Shown: one piece after another, positions 20,284 to 30,518 of the stretch
Position numbering within the stretch: the stretch's first letter is position 1
Layout: the number at the start of each line of letters is the position of its first letter
Assembly: GCF_015062935.1 (NCBI RefSeq)
Contig: NZ_SUTM01000003.1
Span: 100,168 to 164,167 of the forward strand
Length of the DNA: 64,000 nt
From: Methanobrevibacter sp.
Lineage (GTDB): Archaea > Methanobacteriota > Methanobacteria > Methanobacteriales > Methanobacteriaceae
Direction of reading: 5' to 3'
Notes under the pieces: model-generated
What the model was told of the DNA's origin: nothing
Databases searched by the model: none
What the model saw: only the letters and a program-made list of their open reading frames with translations
Position numbers and translations under genes: made by a program

Positions 20284-21138
20284 ATGAAAGTGGGTAAAGG
20301 TATTGTAAAAAAATATTCAAGGGAATATAACAGAACATTAAAAAACGGTGAACGCAAAAAGTACACTACAGAACAGATTCAAATAACAGTACCAAAAAAC
20401 GAAGACATTTATGAAAACAAAGAAGAAGTACTCATTATTCCTCAAGACGAAATTGAAAACTTTAAAAATTTAGAAAAAGAAAACGAATCATTAAAAATAG
20501 CTAATTATTTACATGTTGAGGAAGTGAAGGAATTGGAAGGACAGCTAGAAGAAAATTTAAACCCATCAACTTTAGAATTTCAAAATGAAATTGAAAATTT
20601 AAAAGCGGAAATCGCACAAAAGAACAGTGATTTAGAGGAGATGGAAAATAAATTTAAATCCTTGCACCAAGATAACCTCAATGAACTGAAACATGAAAAT
20701 AATTTAATTAAAGATAAGCATTCCAAACTAATAATTGAGAATGAGAACCTCAAAACCAAATTCGTCAATATAAAAACCGAAAACGAAAACCTCAAAACCA
20801 AATACACCAGCATAAAAGAGGAAAATAAAAACCTAAAAACCAAATGCTCCACTTTAAAAGAAGAACACACCTCAATAAAAGAAAGCTATAATCAAGTAAG
20901 CAGTAAATATGATCAGCTGAAACAGGAAAATCTCAACACTAAAACCAGTTATGCTGAAATGTATGAGCTTAACGAAGATTTAGAAAAGGATTATGACAAC
21001 CTTCGCATTGAATACAATGATTTGGTTGATAAATACAACGCTTTAGAAGAAGAGCTATATAACATTAAAAATACAAGGTCACATGATGAATATATAGCCA
21101 ATAAAGTTAAAGAATTTATTTTAAAAAGTAGAAGTTAA
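20284..21138 (+). CDS. Coiled-coil protein with 14-residue repeats
   Basis: This 284-residue protein has an N-terminal basic part (residues 1-60). It is then almost entirely predicted coiled coil, rich in E, K, N and L. From residue 152 three near-identical 14-residue units (ENENLKTK..IKT type) follow in tandem, then more divergent units. It has no signal peptide or membrane segment, so it should act in the cytoplasm as a rod-like scaffold or partner. It is divergent from the flavoprotein gene. No family recognised. Confidence 0.7.
   Translation: MKVGKGIVKKYSREYNRTLKNGERKKYTTEQIQITVPKNEDIYENKEEVLIIPQDEIENFKNLEKENESLKIANYLHVEEVKELEGQLEENLNPSTLEFQNEIENLKAEIAQKNSDLEEMENKFKSLHQDNLNELKHENNLIKDKHSKLIIENENLKTKFVNIKTENENLKTKYTSIKEENKNLKTKCSTLKEEHTSIKESYNQVSSKYDQLKQENLNTKTSYAEMYELNEDLEKDYDNLRIEYNDLVDKYNALEEELYNIKNTRSHDEYIANKVKEFILKSRS
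20737..20862 (+). repeat. Three tandem 42-bp coding repeats
   Basis: Units at 20737-20778, 20779-20820 and 20821-20862 encode 14-residue coiled-coil repeats (two turns of a heptad pair). The DNA is similar enough that copy-number changes by slippage or recombination are possible. Confidence 0.7.
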
Positions 21139-21140
21139 AT

Positions 21141-21176
21141 TTCTCAAGCCTAAAAAAGCTAGAGAATATTTTTTTT
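21141..21176 (+). terminator. Terminator of the coiled-coil gene
   Basis: TTCTC-A-AGC pairs with GCT-A-GAGAA around an A-rich loop, followed by TATTTTTTTT, between convergent genes. Confidence 0.65.
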
Positions 21177-21180
21177 AATA

Positions 21181-21462
21181 TTATAAAGTTTTATAGTCAT
21201 CCTGAAATTCAGGATTCCATCTTTTTAATCCAGGAATGAACATTGCTGTAATACCTGTAGCTTGAGTTTCAGCAAGTCTAGGATTTTTTGCCATCATCTC
21301 TTTTGTTTTTCTAACAATCATTTCATTAAGAGTTATATCTGGCTCAGTGTATTCTCCATTTTGAAAACAATCAATGCAAAATTCAGGATTTAGACTTCCA
21401 TCTTTGTTAGTTCCATAATCTTCCTTAACGATTGGTCTACCACATGAATTACAAAATCCCAT
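21181..21462 (-). CDS. Small zinc-ribbon protein
   Basis: This 93-residue protein has two cysteine pairs (CNSC near residue 4 and CIDC near residue 30) that should bind one zinc. The C-terminal part has EMIVRKTKEMMAKNPRLAETQA and ends GLKRWNPEFQDDYKTL. It matches the putative zinc-ribbon small proteins common in methanogens and anaerobes; the role is unknown. The ATG at 21462 has AAGGTG 7 bases upstream, better than the GTG at 21471. Confidence 0.8.
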   Translation of the reverse strand: MGFCNSCGRPIVKEDYGTNKDGSLNPEFCIDCFQNGEYTEPDITLNEMIVRKTKEMMAKNPRLAETQATGITAMFIPGLKRWNPEFQDDYKTL

Positions 21463-21512
21463 AATAAACACCTTAAAAAAAAATAGAGGTAAATTAGAAA
21501 TAATCTAATTTA

Positions 21513-22763
21513 CTAGTTGTCTTTCACTTCAATATTTTCATCTTCATCCATAGCAAGTCTCATGTTGTCTGGATCTGGGTCAAAGTGTTCTAAGAAGTCT
21601 TGAGCAGCTCTTCTTACATCTCTTGAACCAATGATGTATCTACCTGCAATAATGATGTTTGCACCTTTGCCGATAGCTTCTTCAACATTTGTAGGTTTAA
21701 TACCTCCAGCAACAGCAACAAGACCTTTTTTACCAAGGACTTCTTTAATATCTTTAATATTACCCCATTCGGTCATGTCACCAGTATCTTCACCATGTTC
21801 TGCTCTGTATGATTCCATGTCAACATTTCTGTGTAATAAAACAATGTCTGGTTTTAAATCATCTGGAAGTAAAGCTAATTTATCAGCAAATCCGTCAACG
21901 TTCATCATATCAAGGATGGAATAAATACCTTGTTTTTGAGTTTCGTGGATTGCTTTAGCAATAGATTCAATAGTACCTAAACCGGAAATAGCTACTGCAT
22001 CTGCAGTTTCATCAGCAGCCATTTTAACTTCAACACGGCCAACATCTAAAGTTTTTAAGTCAGCAATGATGAATGCATCAGGACGTAAAGCTCTGATTTT
22101 ACCGATAATTCCAACACCGAATTTTTTGACAAGTGGAGTACCTGCTTCGAGAAGGATTCTGTCATTGTCAGGCAATTCTGAAATAATTCTTTCCATTGCA
22201 GCTTCATTATCAAGGTCAAGTGCAACTTGTAAGTATGGTGGTGACCAAAGTTTTTTGACTTTGAATCCCATAATTGGGTGAGTTCCACGGTCTTTTTCTG
22301 CAAGGACTTTATCGATTGATGGGTAACCTTCCATTGCTCTTCTGATAGCTAATTTGGTTGCTCCATAGTTGTACTGATAAATTTTCCTGTAATCTTCTGC
22401 AGAAGGATCAATGAATACACTAACATTAATTACAATATCTTCAACAATATCTTTTGGAATGTATCCGTCTTCAACTGCATCAGCTACTGCTCTTGCAACA
22501 GCAGTTTGTGCAGGTCCAAATATTTTACTTGCATCATCTAAATCTCCAACAGTTACTTTAGGAATAATTAAAGTAGCTGGTTTGGTCATTAGATTAGGTC
22601 TAATTACACTAGTTAGTGGAGTGTGTCCTACTGAGAGGTTAGATAAACCATTAGCGAAAGCTTGGCCAACAGGTCCAAATTTATCACCAATTAATAAATC
22701 AACGTGTGCTAATTCAGGGCCATCTCCAATAAGAGCTTCTCCTATTCTATACATTGGGTCCAT
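21513..22763 (-). CDS. fae-hps: Bifunctional formaldehyde-activating enzyme / 3-hexulose-6-phosphate synthase
   Basis: This 416-residue fusion has an N-terminal Fae domain ([37 protein letters not shown]) that couples formaldehyde to H4MPT. The C-terminal Hps barrel ([58 protein letters not shown]) joins formaldehyde to ribulose 5-phosphate or runs in reverse. In archaea the pair supplies ribulose 5-phosphate and links it to C1 metabolism. GGAGG lies 7 bases before the ATG at 22763; an in-frame upstream start is rejected. Confidence 0.95.
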   Translation of the reverse strand: MDPMYRIGEALIGDGPELAHVDLLIGDKFGPVGQAFANGLSNLSVGHTPLTSVIRPNLMTKPATLIIPKVTVGDLDDASKIFGPAQTAVARAVADAVEDGYIPKDIVEDIVINVSVFIDPSAEDYRKIYQYNYGATKLAIRRAMEGYPSIDKVLAEKDRGTHPIMGFKVKKLWSPPYLQVALDLDNEAAMERIISELPDNDRILLEAGTPLVKKFGVGIIGKIRALRPDAFIIADLKTLDVGRVEVKMAADETADAVAISGLGTIESIAKAIHETQKQGIYSILDMMNVDGFADKLALLPDDLKPDIVLLHRNVDMESYRAEHGEDTGDMTEWGNIKDIKEVLGKKGLVAVAGGIKPTNVEEAIGKGANIIIAGRYIIGSRDVRRAAQDFLEHFDPDPDNMRLAMDEDENIEVKDN

Positions 22764-22820
22764 TAAATTTCCTCCGTAATATAATAACAATTTATAGTAT
22801 ATTTTTATTTGTAAATATAA

Positions 22821-24644
22821 TTATTGGAAATTAATCCTTCTTGAGATATTTTTTGGTAAAGGTAATTTTCTGAAAGGTTTACCTTCACATTTTTCATTGA
22901 TTTCAGCTATTAACTCATCGACTGTCATGTCAACCTTTTCACCAGTTTCACGTACGGTTACTTGGAATTTACCGGATTCAGCTTCTTTATCACCGACAAC
23001 GAAGATGTATGGAATCCATTCTTGGGATGCATTTCTGATTTTTTTACCTACACTTTCATCCCTGTCATCGACATCCACACGGATGTTTGAAGCGTTGATT
23101 TTTTGATATAATTCTTCTGCAAATTCCTCATGTGCCTCTCCGACAGTAATAATTCTAGCCTGAATAGGACTTAACCAGGTTGGTAACATTGGAGCCCTTT
23201 CATTGATTTCAATAGCTGTTTTTTCAAGCATTGCGCATAAAACCCTTTCAATACTTCCGGTTGGTGAAGTGTGCAGGATTGTAGGATTGTGCTGTTTGCC
23301 GTCTTCTCCCAAGTAAGTAATGTCAAATCTTTTACCACTTTCAACATCTATTTGAACTGTAGGGTTTTCAATTGGACGTCCTAATGCGTCAATGTTTGCT
23401 AAATCTATTTTACATACCCAGTAATGGTGTCTTTCAGGTAAAATTTCTAAAAGAATTGGTTTGTTGAATTTACGGGCAATTTCATACATCCATTGTTCAT
23501 TTTCATCGAAGAAGTCTTGGGTTGCTCTGAAAATTACTTCGAAATCTAAATTCAAGTCCACACCGGTTTGCATACACATGTCGGTTTGCTGGGAAAACTC
23601 ATCCAAGGATGAAGGTACATCAGTACAGAATGAGTGGCAATCAGGCATGGTGAATGCTCTTAATCTTTTAAGACCAACAACTTCACCTTTTTTCTCATAA
23701 CGGAAACTGTATCTGGTTAATTCGAAAATTTTAGCAGGGAAGTTTTTCCAGGTCAAGTAGGAATCGGACATTAATCTGAATGCGCCGAAACAAGCTGCAA
23801 ATCTAAGCATTAAATTCTTTTTGGTGTCGGTTCTGTATTGTCTTTCACCGAATTTGTAAGCGTGCTCGTAAATTGCCTGGTTGTCCAAATCATAGAAGAT
23901 TGGAGTTTCTACAGGCATTGCTCCACGCTCAACAGTTAAGTCATAAACATAATCCGCAAGCAAATCTCTGATTAATTTTCCTTTAGGATACCATCTTAGG
24001 TTTCCGACATCAGATGCAGGTTCATAGTCACAGATTTCCTTTTCTCTCATTATTTTAACGTGAGGAGGTTCGCCTTCATCAGATGCTCCACGACCAAGTT
24101 CATAATCAACCAATTGCTTGAATGCATGATTATCAAAATCAAAGTCATCAATTTCAGTAATTTTGTCTCCTTCAAGAATTTGCCATTTGGAAGGTTTCCT
24201 TTCTACTTTTACTTCTTCCTTATCGGCAGTGATTGTTCTTGAAAGTTCACTTAATGGGTGACCTTTACAGGAAATTTCAAATGCCTTATACCATCCGAAA
24301 GGTACCCTTTTAACATTTAAGTTTTCAGCTAAAAGTGCTTCTTCTGTATCTTTTAAGATTTGGATAGCAACTTTTGGAGATCCTAATGAAGAAGATAAGT
24401 GAGCATAAGGATATAATACGATATTTTCTGCTTTAACTTGTTCATTAGTTTTTATAACTTCGCTAACTAAGTTCTTAACGATACCTTCTGGATTATCTTC
24501 ATCTTCTTTTTCAACACTTGTAAATACTACTAAAGAATCATCAAAGGAACCTTCATGTAAAGCTTCATCGATTTCTTCAGCTACAGGTGTTTTATTTTTT
24601 ACATTATAATTTAAATAATCAGAATGGATTAATAAAATTCTCAT
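22821..24644 (-). CDS. thrS: Threonyl-tRNA synthetase, archaeal type
   Basis: This 607-residue class II synthetase has the archaeal N-terminal editing domain related to D-aminoacyl-tRNA deacylase (residues about 1-145: [39 protein letters not shown]). The catalytic core shows motif 2 ([30 protein letters not shown]) and motif 3 ([16 protein letters not shown]). It is followed by the anticodon-binding domain ([21 protein letters not shown]). It charges tRNA-Thr. It is divergent from cfbB-like across a 164-base AT-rich promoter region. Confidence 0.97.
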   Translation of the reverse strand: MRILLIHSDYLNYNVKNKTPVAEEIDEALHEGSFDDSLVVFTSVEKEDEDNPEGIVKNLVSEVIKTNEQVKAENIVLYPYAHLSSSLGSPKVAIQILKDTEEALLAENLNVKRVPFGWYKAFEISCKGHPLSELSRTITADKEEVKVERKPSKWQILEGDKITEIDDFDFDNHAFKQLVDYELGRGASDEGEPPHVKIMREKEICDYEPASDVGNLRWYPKGKLIRDLLADYVYDLTVERGAMPVETPIFYDLDNQAIYEHAYKFGERQYRTDTKKNLMLRFAACFGAFRLMSDSYLTWKNFPAKIFELTRYSFRYEKKGEVVGLKRLRAFTMPDCHSFCTDVPSSLDEFSQQTDMCMQTGVDLNLDFEVIFRATQDFFDENEQWMYEIARKFNKPILLEILPERHHYWVCKIDLANIDALGRPIENPTVQIDVESGKRFDITYLGEDGKQHNPTILHTSPTGSIERVLCAMLEKTAIEINERAPMLPTWLSPIQARIITVGEAHEEFAEELYQKINASNIRVDVDDRDESVGKKIRNASQEWIPYIFVVGDKEAESGKFQVTVRETGEKVDMTVDELIAEINEKCEGKPFRKLPLPKNISRRINFQ

Positions 24645-24808
24645 TATACCACCATATATTATGATATAAATTTTAGTTTTAATGTTATATAAAAATAGCT
24701 AATTAATACATTAAATTAAAATTTTACAACATTTTTTAAAAATTTTTAGCTTAGATTCCCATGGCAAAAAAACAATTAATTAATATGATATAACTACAAT
24801 GTATTATT

Positions 24809-26164
24809 ATGAGAATAATATTAGCAGGAACCGGTAGTGCAGTTGGAAAAACAACAATAGCTACAGGAATAATGAAAGCGTTAAGCGAAAAATATAATGT
24901 GCAGCCGTTCAAAGTTGGACCTGATTACATTGACCCGTCTTACCACACATTAGCTACTGGAAACACCTCCAGAAACCTGGATTCATTTTTTATGAAAGAA
25001 GGACAGGTTAGAGATTCCTACCTTAAGGCAATGTGCGATAAAGATATTGCAGTTATCGAAGGTGTTCGAGGATTATACGAAGGAATTGATTCCGTTAATG
25101 ATATTGGAAGTACCGCTTCAATTGCCAAATCACTTAAGGCTCCAGTTATTCTGATAATTAATTCAAGAAGTCTCGTTAAAAGTGCTGCCGCATTGGTTTT
25201 GGGTTTCAAGGCATTGGATCCAGAAATTAATATTGCCGGTGTTATTCTCAACAAGGTTAAAAATAAAGCTCATTTTGAAAAAACCAAACGTTCCATTGAA
25301 GAGATAACAAACACCGAAGTGATTGGTGGAATAACAAGAGACGATAAAATATCTATTGAACAAAGACATTTAGGTCTTGTTCCTGCTGTAGAAAGAGAAA
25401 ATTCTCTTAAATATATTGACATTTGGTCAGAGGTCATCAAAAACTCAATTGATTTGGACAGATTGGTTGAAATTGCAAAAACAGCACCCAAATTAACATC
25501 AGACATCATTCCTATCTGGAACAAAATCAATAAGCAGCCTGTCAAAATCGGTGTTGCATTTGATGAAGTTTTTAATTTTTATTATAAGGAAAATATAGAA
25601 TCACTTGAAGCGAACAATGCAAAGGTTGTCTATTTTTCACCGTTGAAAGATGAAGGGTTGCCTGATGTTGACGGACTATACATTGGTGGAGGATATCCTG
25701 AGCTGTTTTCAAAACAGCTCAGTGAAAATGAAAACATGCTTAAGCAAATCAAGCAGTTCCACCTGGAAAACAGACCTATTTTTGCCGAATGCGGCGGTTT
25801 AATGTATCTTATGAATTCCATCCATGATGACAGAATGGTGAATGTATACCCTTACAAGTCAGTTTTAACAGACCGTGTACAGGCGTTGAAGTACACAATA
25901 GCTGAAGTTACACAGGACAACATCATCTCCAAGAAGGGTGAAAAGTTTAACGGACATGAATTCCACTATTCAAAAGTTCTTGTCGATGACAATAATATCA
26001 AGCATAACCTTGCCTTTAGTATTTTAAGAGGAAAAGGGTCATACAATCTGCAAGACGGATTTATGGAAAGAAATACACTTGCAAGTTATGTCCACACACA
26101 CGTTGCGGCAATGCCTAACTTTGGTGGAAATCTCGCCATTTCCTCATTGGAACTAGGTGGTTAG
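24809..26164 (+). CDS. cfbB: Cobyrinate / Ni-sirohydrochlorin a,c-diamide synthase
   Basis: This 451-residue glutamine-dependent amidase of the CobB/CbiA family has an N-terminal P-loop ([32 protein letters not shown]). The C-terminal glutaminase domain has the catalytic cysteine in [10 protein letters not shown] and histidines near [10 protein letters not shown]. In methanogens the same family makes a,c-diamides for coenzyme F430 (CfbB) or cobamides (CbiA); sequence alone does not separate them here. It is followed 1 base later by a membrane gene. Confidence 0.88.
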   Translation: MRIILAGTGSAVGKTTIATGIMKALSEKYNVQPFKVGPDYIDPSYHTLATGNTSRNLDSFFMKEGQVRDSYLKAMCDKDIAVIEGVRGLYEGIDSVNDIGSTASIAKSLKAPVILIINSRSLVKSAAALVLGFKALDPEINIAGVILNKVKNKAHFEKTKRSIEEITNTEVIGGITRDDKISIEQRHLGLVPAVERENSLKYIDIWSEVIKNSIDLDRLVEIAKTAPKLTSDIIPIWNKINKQPVKIGVAFDEVFNFYYKENIESLEANNAKVVYFSPLKDEGLPDVDGLYIGGGYPELFSKQLSENENMLKQIKQFHLENRPIFAECGGLMYLMNSIHDDRMVNVYPYKSVLTDRVQALKYTIAEVTQDNIISKKGEKFNGHEFHYSKVLVDDNNIKHNLAFSILRGKGSYNLQDGFMERNTLASYVHTHVAAMPNFGGNLAISSLELGG

Positions 26165-26165
26165 A

Positions 26166-27227
26166 ATGAATTTCAAAAAAATCGATTTTTTCCAGCCCAT
26201 GATTTTAGTGGTTGCAATTCTGGCCTTTCTATCAATGGGATATATCGGATCATTCAATTACAGGTTTGAAGATCCTTTGGATTTGGAAGTGATTTTAACT
26301 GTTGTTTTTGCATGCCTGATATTTGCAGTTGGCGCATTAATTGTAAAATATAAAATTAAGATAGATGACAGCAAACAAATCGATTTTTTATCTGAAAAGT
26401 TACTGATAATTCTTGTTGTTATAGCACTGATACTGCAGGCTTTGAATATTGTTTTAATAGGGGGAATTCCTCTTTTCGATAGCGTATTGAAATCAAATGC
26501 AACAACAAACATCTGGAGAGTTGCATATCCATTATTTTTAATCATGATGAACGTGCTGCTTGCAAAGTATTATGACAGGAAATATCTGCTTCTGGTTGTT
26601 TTAGGAGCATTGATTTTTGGTCTTAACGGCTATAGAACTTCAGTATTGGGAATTTTAGGAAGTACTTTCATAACCCTTTATTATCTTGATAAAATATCCA
26701 GAAAAGTAGGAATAATATTCATAGCCGTCATTGTACTGGGAATAATGGCCATAGGATATATCGCCTCACAGTCAATAGCAAACCAGCACTGGACATTGAA
26801 TCCTCTTGAATTGGTGTTCTACAGGGCAGCATTTACACTGGAAGTCTTTGAAAGAATATTAATACTTGGCGGAACCACCCACGGACACATATTAAGTATG
26901 ATTTTTTCATCAGGCAGTCCGAGAACCTTTATTGGCCAGTATGTACTCACAGACAATGTTTGCTTAACATCAACATTATTCGGACCAGTATATCTTGACT
27001 TCGGTTTAATAGGCCTTACAATACAGATGGCTTTTATGGGAGTATTTTTAGGATTAGTCCATAAATTAAAAAAAGGAATTGGTGTTGGTATCTATTCTAT
27101 AATCTTAACACACACATTGATTTGGATAGAAACCGGACCAACAGACATTATGATATGGTTTTTATACCTAATAGGATTCATTCTATTAATAATTAATTTT
27201 AATCATATAAAATTAAACAAAGATTAA
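26166..27227 (+). CDS. Polytopic membrane protein, oligosaccharide repeat-unit polymerase-like
   Basis: This 353-residue protein has about ten hydrophobic helices and a polar loop (SQSIANQHWTLNPLELVFYRAAFTLEVFERI). It ends in a region with SGSPRTFIGQYVLTDNVCLTSTLFGPVYLDFGLIGL, like the Wzy/oligosaccharide polymerase group. It may polymerise surface glycans. It starts one base after cfbB stop with a GGTGG site; a GTG at 26157 would overlap. Its end overlaps the convergent Mrr-like gene by 15 bases. Family call is moderate. Confidence 0.65.
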   Translation: MNFKKIDFFQPMILVVAILAFLSMGYIGSFNYRFEDPLDLEVILTVVFACLIFAVGALIVKYKIKIDDSKQIDFLSEKLLIILVVIALILQALNIVLIGGIPLFDSVLKSNATTNIWRVAYPLFLIMMNVLLAKYYDRKYLLLVVLGALIFGLNGYRTSVLGILGSTFITLYYLDKISRKVGIIFIAVIVLGIMAIGYIASQSIANQHWTLNPLELVFYRAAFTLEVFERILILGGTTHGHILSMIFSSGSPRTFIGQYVLTDNVCLTSTLFGPVYLDFGLIGLTIQMAFMGVFLGLVHKLKKGIGVGIYSIILTHTLIWIETGPTDIMIWFLYLIGFILLIINFNHIKLNKD

Positions 27228-28127
27228 GATAATTAAAATAATTAATGAAACAAAGAATACGAATGTTCCTTTTACAACGAACTCGCTGTTTCTTTCTGTA
27301 TATAATGATAAACCATATGATAAAAGCAATGCAACAACCATTTCTATTAATCCTGCAATACCTGCATCTACACCTAAAATGTTACCGAATAGGTATGCAA
27401 GAGCATAGGAAATAATTACAACCAGAATAATTAAAACAATCGGATTTTTGATTAATCTAAATAATAATGGTTCATAATTTGAATTTCGCCTGCTGTCATA
27501 ATTGTACAGGTTAGTTGGCTGATAGGATGAAATACCGCCCTGAGTGAACCTGTTCTTATTTATCAAAGAGGTCAAACCACTTGCTCTTGAATGCCTTGGC
27601 TCATCAATCTGACGATACAATGAACTTTTATAAACATTCGGATGTGCTTCTCTTCTCTGCATAAAATATTCCATATCAGATGCATCGTATTCATATTCAG
27701 GATATTCCTCATCGAGGTACGCAGAAGCCCCACCGTCATAAGGAGTATTGTCCAAAGTAGTCTGAGAAGTTCTGTCTTGATAACGCTTAGCCAGTTCAAG
27801 TAAGTTGTCTCTGTCAACTAATTTAATATTTTTCCTAAGTGCGTAATTTCTTGCCTGATTGGAGAAATATGAAGAGGATACAATGGTAACTTTTGAAGCT
27901 TTTAAGCTTTCTTGCACATCTTCCATTTCTTTTAAAACATCCACTCCAATTTCAAAGTCCTTGTCATAATTTTTACATGCAACAACGACACCAAAATCAC
28001 CAATTGTTGTAGGAAGTATCGCATATATGTCTATGACTTTCTGAGAGGTTTTAAAATTCTTATAAACCTTGAAACCAGAGTCCTCCATAACTTTTGCTAT
28101 AAAATTAATCAATTGTGGTTTTTCCAA
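27213..28127 (-). CDS. Mrr-like restriction-endonuclease-fold protein with C-terminal membrane helices
   Basis: In this 304-residue protein, residues 1-115 resemble the Mrr catalytic fold (FIAKVMEDSGFKVYKNF, VIDIYAILPTTIGDFGVVVACKNYD, VTIVSSSYFSNQARNYALRKNIKLVDRDNL). The usual E/QxK is ACK, so the second acidic residue is missing and nuclease activity is doubtful. A polar, tyrosine-rich linker (about 120-215) follows, then three hydrophobic segments at 225-304. The layout suggests a membrane-tethered nucleic-acid-binding protein; function is unknown. Confidence 0.7.
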   Translation of the reverse strand: MEKPQLINFIAKVMEDSGFKVYKNFKTSQKVIDIYAILPTTIGDFGVVVACKNYDKDFEIGVDVLKEMEDVQESLKASKVTIVSSSYFSNQARNYALRKNIKLVDRDNLLELAKRYQDRTSQTTLDNTPYDGGASAYLDEEYPEYEYDASDMEYFMQRREAHPNVYKSSLYRQIDEPRHSRASGLTSLINKNRFTQGGISSYQPTNLYNYDSRRNSNYEPLLFRLIKNPIVLIILVVIISYALAYLFGNILGVDAGIAGLIEMVVALLLSYGLSLYTERNSEFVVKGTFVFFVSLIILIILIFV

Positions 28128-28252
28128 GTTTCCACCCGTGTGTGTTTTTTCAAAATTAATAATATATTTTATAATTAAAATTATTATTAAAGTTTTTTAT
28201 AATCACCAAAAAACCTAAAATTATTTAAAAAATAAACTGCCTTAATAAATAT

Positions 28253-29029
28253 ATGAAAGCATTAGTAAGTAATGACGATGGAATAACCGCATCAGGAATA
28301 TTTGCTGCCAAAAAGGCTGTCGATGACTTATGTGACACTTATGTAGTAGCTCCTGAAAGACAACAAAGCGGAATTGGCCATGCATTAACCTTATATGAAC
28401 CATTAAGAATAAATGACTACACTTTGAAAGACGGAAGTAAAGGTTATGGAGTAAGCGGAACCCCGACCGATGCGGTCACCATAGGCCTTTTTAAGATTCT
28501 TAATGAAAAGCCTGACCTGATGATTTCCGGAATAAATACCGGATACAACATAGGCAAAGCCGAACTTACAACATCAGGAACATTAGGTGCAGCTTTGGAA
28601 GCAGCCAGTTTCGGAATTCCAACAATAGCCATCTCCCAGGAAGTGACAAGAGACGACATTAAATTTGAAAATGGTGAAAACGAGATTGATTTCAGTTTTG
28701 CCGGAAAAATGCTTAAAAAATTAGCTAAAATAATATTAAAAAAAGGGTTGCCTGAAGGAATTGATTTATTGAATGTTAATATTCCGGAAAACCCTGTAAA
28801 TGAAGAATTTGAAGTCGTTAAACTTGGAAAAAGAATGTATGTGCCAGAGATTGATATTCGTTTGGATCCACGCGAAAAACCTTATTACTGGATTGGCGGA
28901 GATCCATATGATAGTGATGAACCCGGCACTGATGGTTATGAATTACGTAAAGCTCATAAAACTACAATAACACCTTTAACAATAGATATGACAGGTGATA
29001 TGAGTTTATTAAAAGAATGGTTAGATTAA
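28253..29029 (+). CDS. surE: 5'/3'-nucleotidase SurE
   Basis: This 258-residue SurE dephosphorylates nucleoside monophosphates, with a role in stress survival and nucleotide salvage. The motif set is complete: SNDDGITASGI at the N-terminus, VAPERQQSGIGHALTL, VSGTPTDAV, SGINTGYNIG and GTLGAALEA. Length is typical of the family. It stands alone in the transcription direction, upstream of a convergent 47-residue gene. Confidence 0.96.
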   Translation: MKALVSNDDGITASGIFAAKKAVDDLCDTYVVAPERQQSGIGHALTLYEPLRINDYTLKDGSKGYGVSGTPTDAVTIGLFKILNEKPDLMISGINTGYNIGKAELTTSGTLGAALEAASFGIPTIAISQEVTRDDIKFENGENEIDFSFAGKMLKKLAKIILKKGLPEGIDLLNVNIPENPVNEEFEVVKLGKRMYVPEIDIRLDPREKPYYWIGGDPYDSDEPGTDGYELRKAHKTTITPLTIDMTGDMSLLKEWLD

Positions 29030-29034
29030 AATAC

Positions 29035-29178
29035 TTATAAGTTTAAATCTTTAAGAATTTTTTCTCTTTCTTCCCTAAGCTCATTTAAAATCTTTTCATC
29101 TGTACATCCGTCTTTTTTTAATTGAGCTATTGTACGAGTAATAGCTTCTAAATTACTTTCTAATTGATTTATTGCCAT
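29035..29178 (-). CDS. Small conserved helical protein
   Basis: This 47-residue protein (starts MAINQLESNLEAITRTIAQL, ends REEREKILKDLNL) is predicted as two short helices with a coiled-coil-like pattern. It is too small for a family call. The TATA-like CTTTATATAG (29201-29210, minus strand) would start transcription within a few bases of the ATG at 29178, so the message may be leaderless. The divergent LSm gene lies 78 bases away and the two could share regulation. Confidence 0.6.
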   Translation of the reverse strand: MAINQLESNLEAITRTIAQLKKDGCTDEKILNELREEREKILKDLNL

Positions 29179-29256
29179 AGTATATATTATTAAACTTAAA
29201 CTATATAAAGTTGGAACATCAAAATAATAAAATAGAATATTCAAGGATTTGAAAAA

Positions 29257-29466
29257 ATGAGTCGAGAACAAGATAATGTAAACAAACTTTTTGCACAATT
29301 TAAAAATAAGTACGTTAGTGTTGATTTAAGAGATAACAATCAAAGTGAAGGAAAAATAGTAGCTATTGATAATTACTTAAATATTGTCCTTGAAAATGAA
29401 AACGGCCTTGAAACTATCAAAGGCGGAAACGTAGTATTTGTCAGTTTAAAAGAAGACAAAAAATAG
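29257..29466 (+). CDS. Divergent LSm (Sm-like) RNA-binding protein
   Basis: This 69-residue protein has the LSm beta-strand order: KYVSVDLRDNNQSEGKIVAIDNYLNIVLEN (Sm1) and ETIKGGNVVFVSL (Sm2, compare the usual IRGDNVVYIS). Archaeal LSm proteins form rings that bind U-rich RNA. The short N-terminal helix and acidic surface differ from the canonical archaeal Sm1 protein, so this is probably a second, specialised paralogue. RNA targets unknown. Confidence 0.75.
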   Translation: MSREQDNVNKLFAQFKNKYVSVDLRDNNQSEGKIVAIDNYLNIVLENENGLETIKGGNVVFVSLKEDKK

Positions 29467-29469
29467 GAA

Positions 29470-30474
29470 TTAAATATCAACTTCAATTCCTAAAATCTCT
29501 TTTTTACCGTTATAAACATCCATTGCTATTTGAGCTGCACCGATAGCTCCAGATTCTTTTGAAATGACTTTCAAGTCATATTTATTTTTGAAATATTTGT
29601 TTATTTCATCTTCAAAATTGAATGGCTCTGTTGCACTTCCTATAGAACCTGTTAAAACTATCCCTTCAATTTCATTTTCACATACAACTTCAAGACCTGC
29701 TATTTCCATAGCTACTGTCATTATCAGTGTATCGATAGCTAGTTTCGCTTTCTCGTCACCTTTTCTGTAATTTTCCAAAAGCTGATCTTTCATATTGGCG
29801 ACCTTGCCATCAATGCCTGCTATCTTGATAGCCCCTGCATGTGAAAAACAGTCATTGGCTGATGCGTTGTTCTCGTCAATGTTTCTAATCATTGCCAAAT
29901 CTATTGGTCCGTGAACAATACCCATTGCACCAACGCAAGCGTCCATAGCTCCTTTTATCTTTCCATCTTCAATCAGTATGTCTACACTATTGGAAGAGAT
30001 ATCCGCTACAATAAAATTGGACCATCCGGTCTCCTTTACTGCATTGTATGAAATACTAACCTTTTCGGGACTTGCCTGGTGAGAATAAGCCGCTCTAAAC
30101 AATTCATTTAAAGAAGTGGAATCCTTATGAAGACCAGGAATCATGATTGAATCAATATCCAGCTGTTCCAACTCAGAAAAAACAGATGTTCCTCCGCCAG
30201 TAACCTTACCGGCACCATTGATTGATAAAATTCCCCTGTCCTCCACTTTTTCAGTTGGAAGAATCTTATTAATACCGTCACCCATTGCGTAGGTAATGGC
30301 CATCAGTTTTACGTCTTCAAAATCAACACGTTTCGCAAGTTCCTCAGTTGCTGAAACTAGACCTTTCTTACTTTCCTCTCTTCCTATTTTAAAAACATCA
30401 ATAACATTGCCTTCATCAGACATCAAACAAAAAGAGATTCCAGTAGTTCCATGGTCCATCCCGATAAATACCAT
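29470..30474 (-). CDS. Methanogenesis marker protein 12
   Basis: This 334-residue ASKHA-fold protein (IGMDHGTTGISFCLMSDEGN, GINGAG-like SINGAGKVTGGGTSVF, IVADISSNSVDILIEDGK, IVLTGSIGSA) belongs to the methanogen-restricted marker 12 family, whose function is not settled. The start at 30474 has GTGAT just upstream; earlier in-frame codons encode an AT-rich hydrophobic leader not seen in the family. It lies 44 bases downstream of ilvC and may be co-transcribed. Confidence 0.92.
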   Translation of the reverse strand: MVFIGMDHGTTGISFCLMSDEGNVIDVFKIGREESKKGLVSATEELAKRVDFEDVKLMAITYAMGDGINKILPTEKVEDRGILSINGAGKVTGGGTSVFSELEQLDIDSIMIPGLHKDSTSLNELFRAAYSHQASPEKVSISYNAVKETGWSNFIVADISSNSVDILIEDGKIKGAMDACVGAMGIVHGPIDLAMIRNIDENNASANDCFSHAGAIKIAGIDGKVANMKDQLLENYRKGDEKAKLAIDTLIMTVAMEIAGLEVVCENEIEGIVLTGSIGSATEPFNFEDEINKYFKNKYDLKVISKESGAIGAAQIAMDVYNGKKEILGIEVDI

Positions 30475-30518
30475 GATTATCACAAAAAAATTAAAATAAA
30501 AAAAGAAAATAAAAAGAC

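Noticed and set aside
19521..20366. 281-codon frame including a long upstream extension of the flavoprotein gene
   Set aside because: The extra N-terminal part is AT-rich, unlike the family, and overlaps the divergent coiled-coil gene; the family start is at 20105.
24645..24808. Possible riboswitch or T-box-like leader upstream of thrS
   Set aside because: No conserved leader motif is visible; the region reads as an AT-rich divergent promoter.
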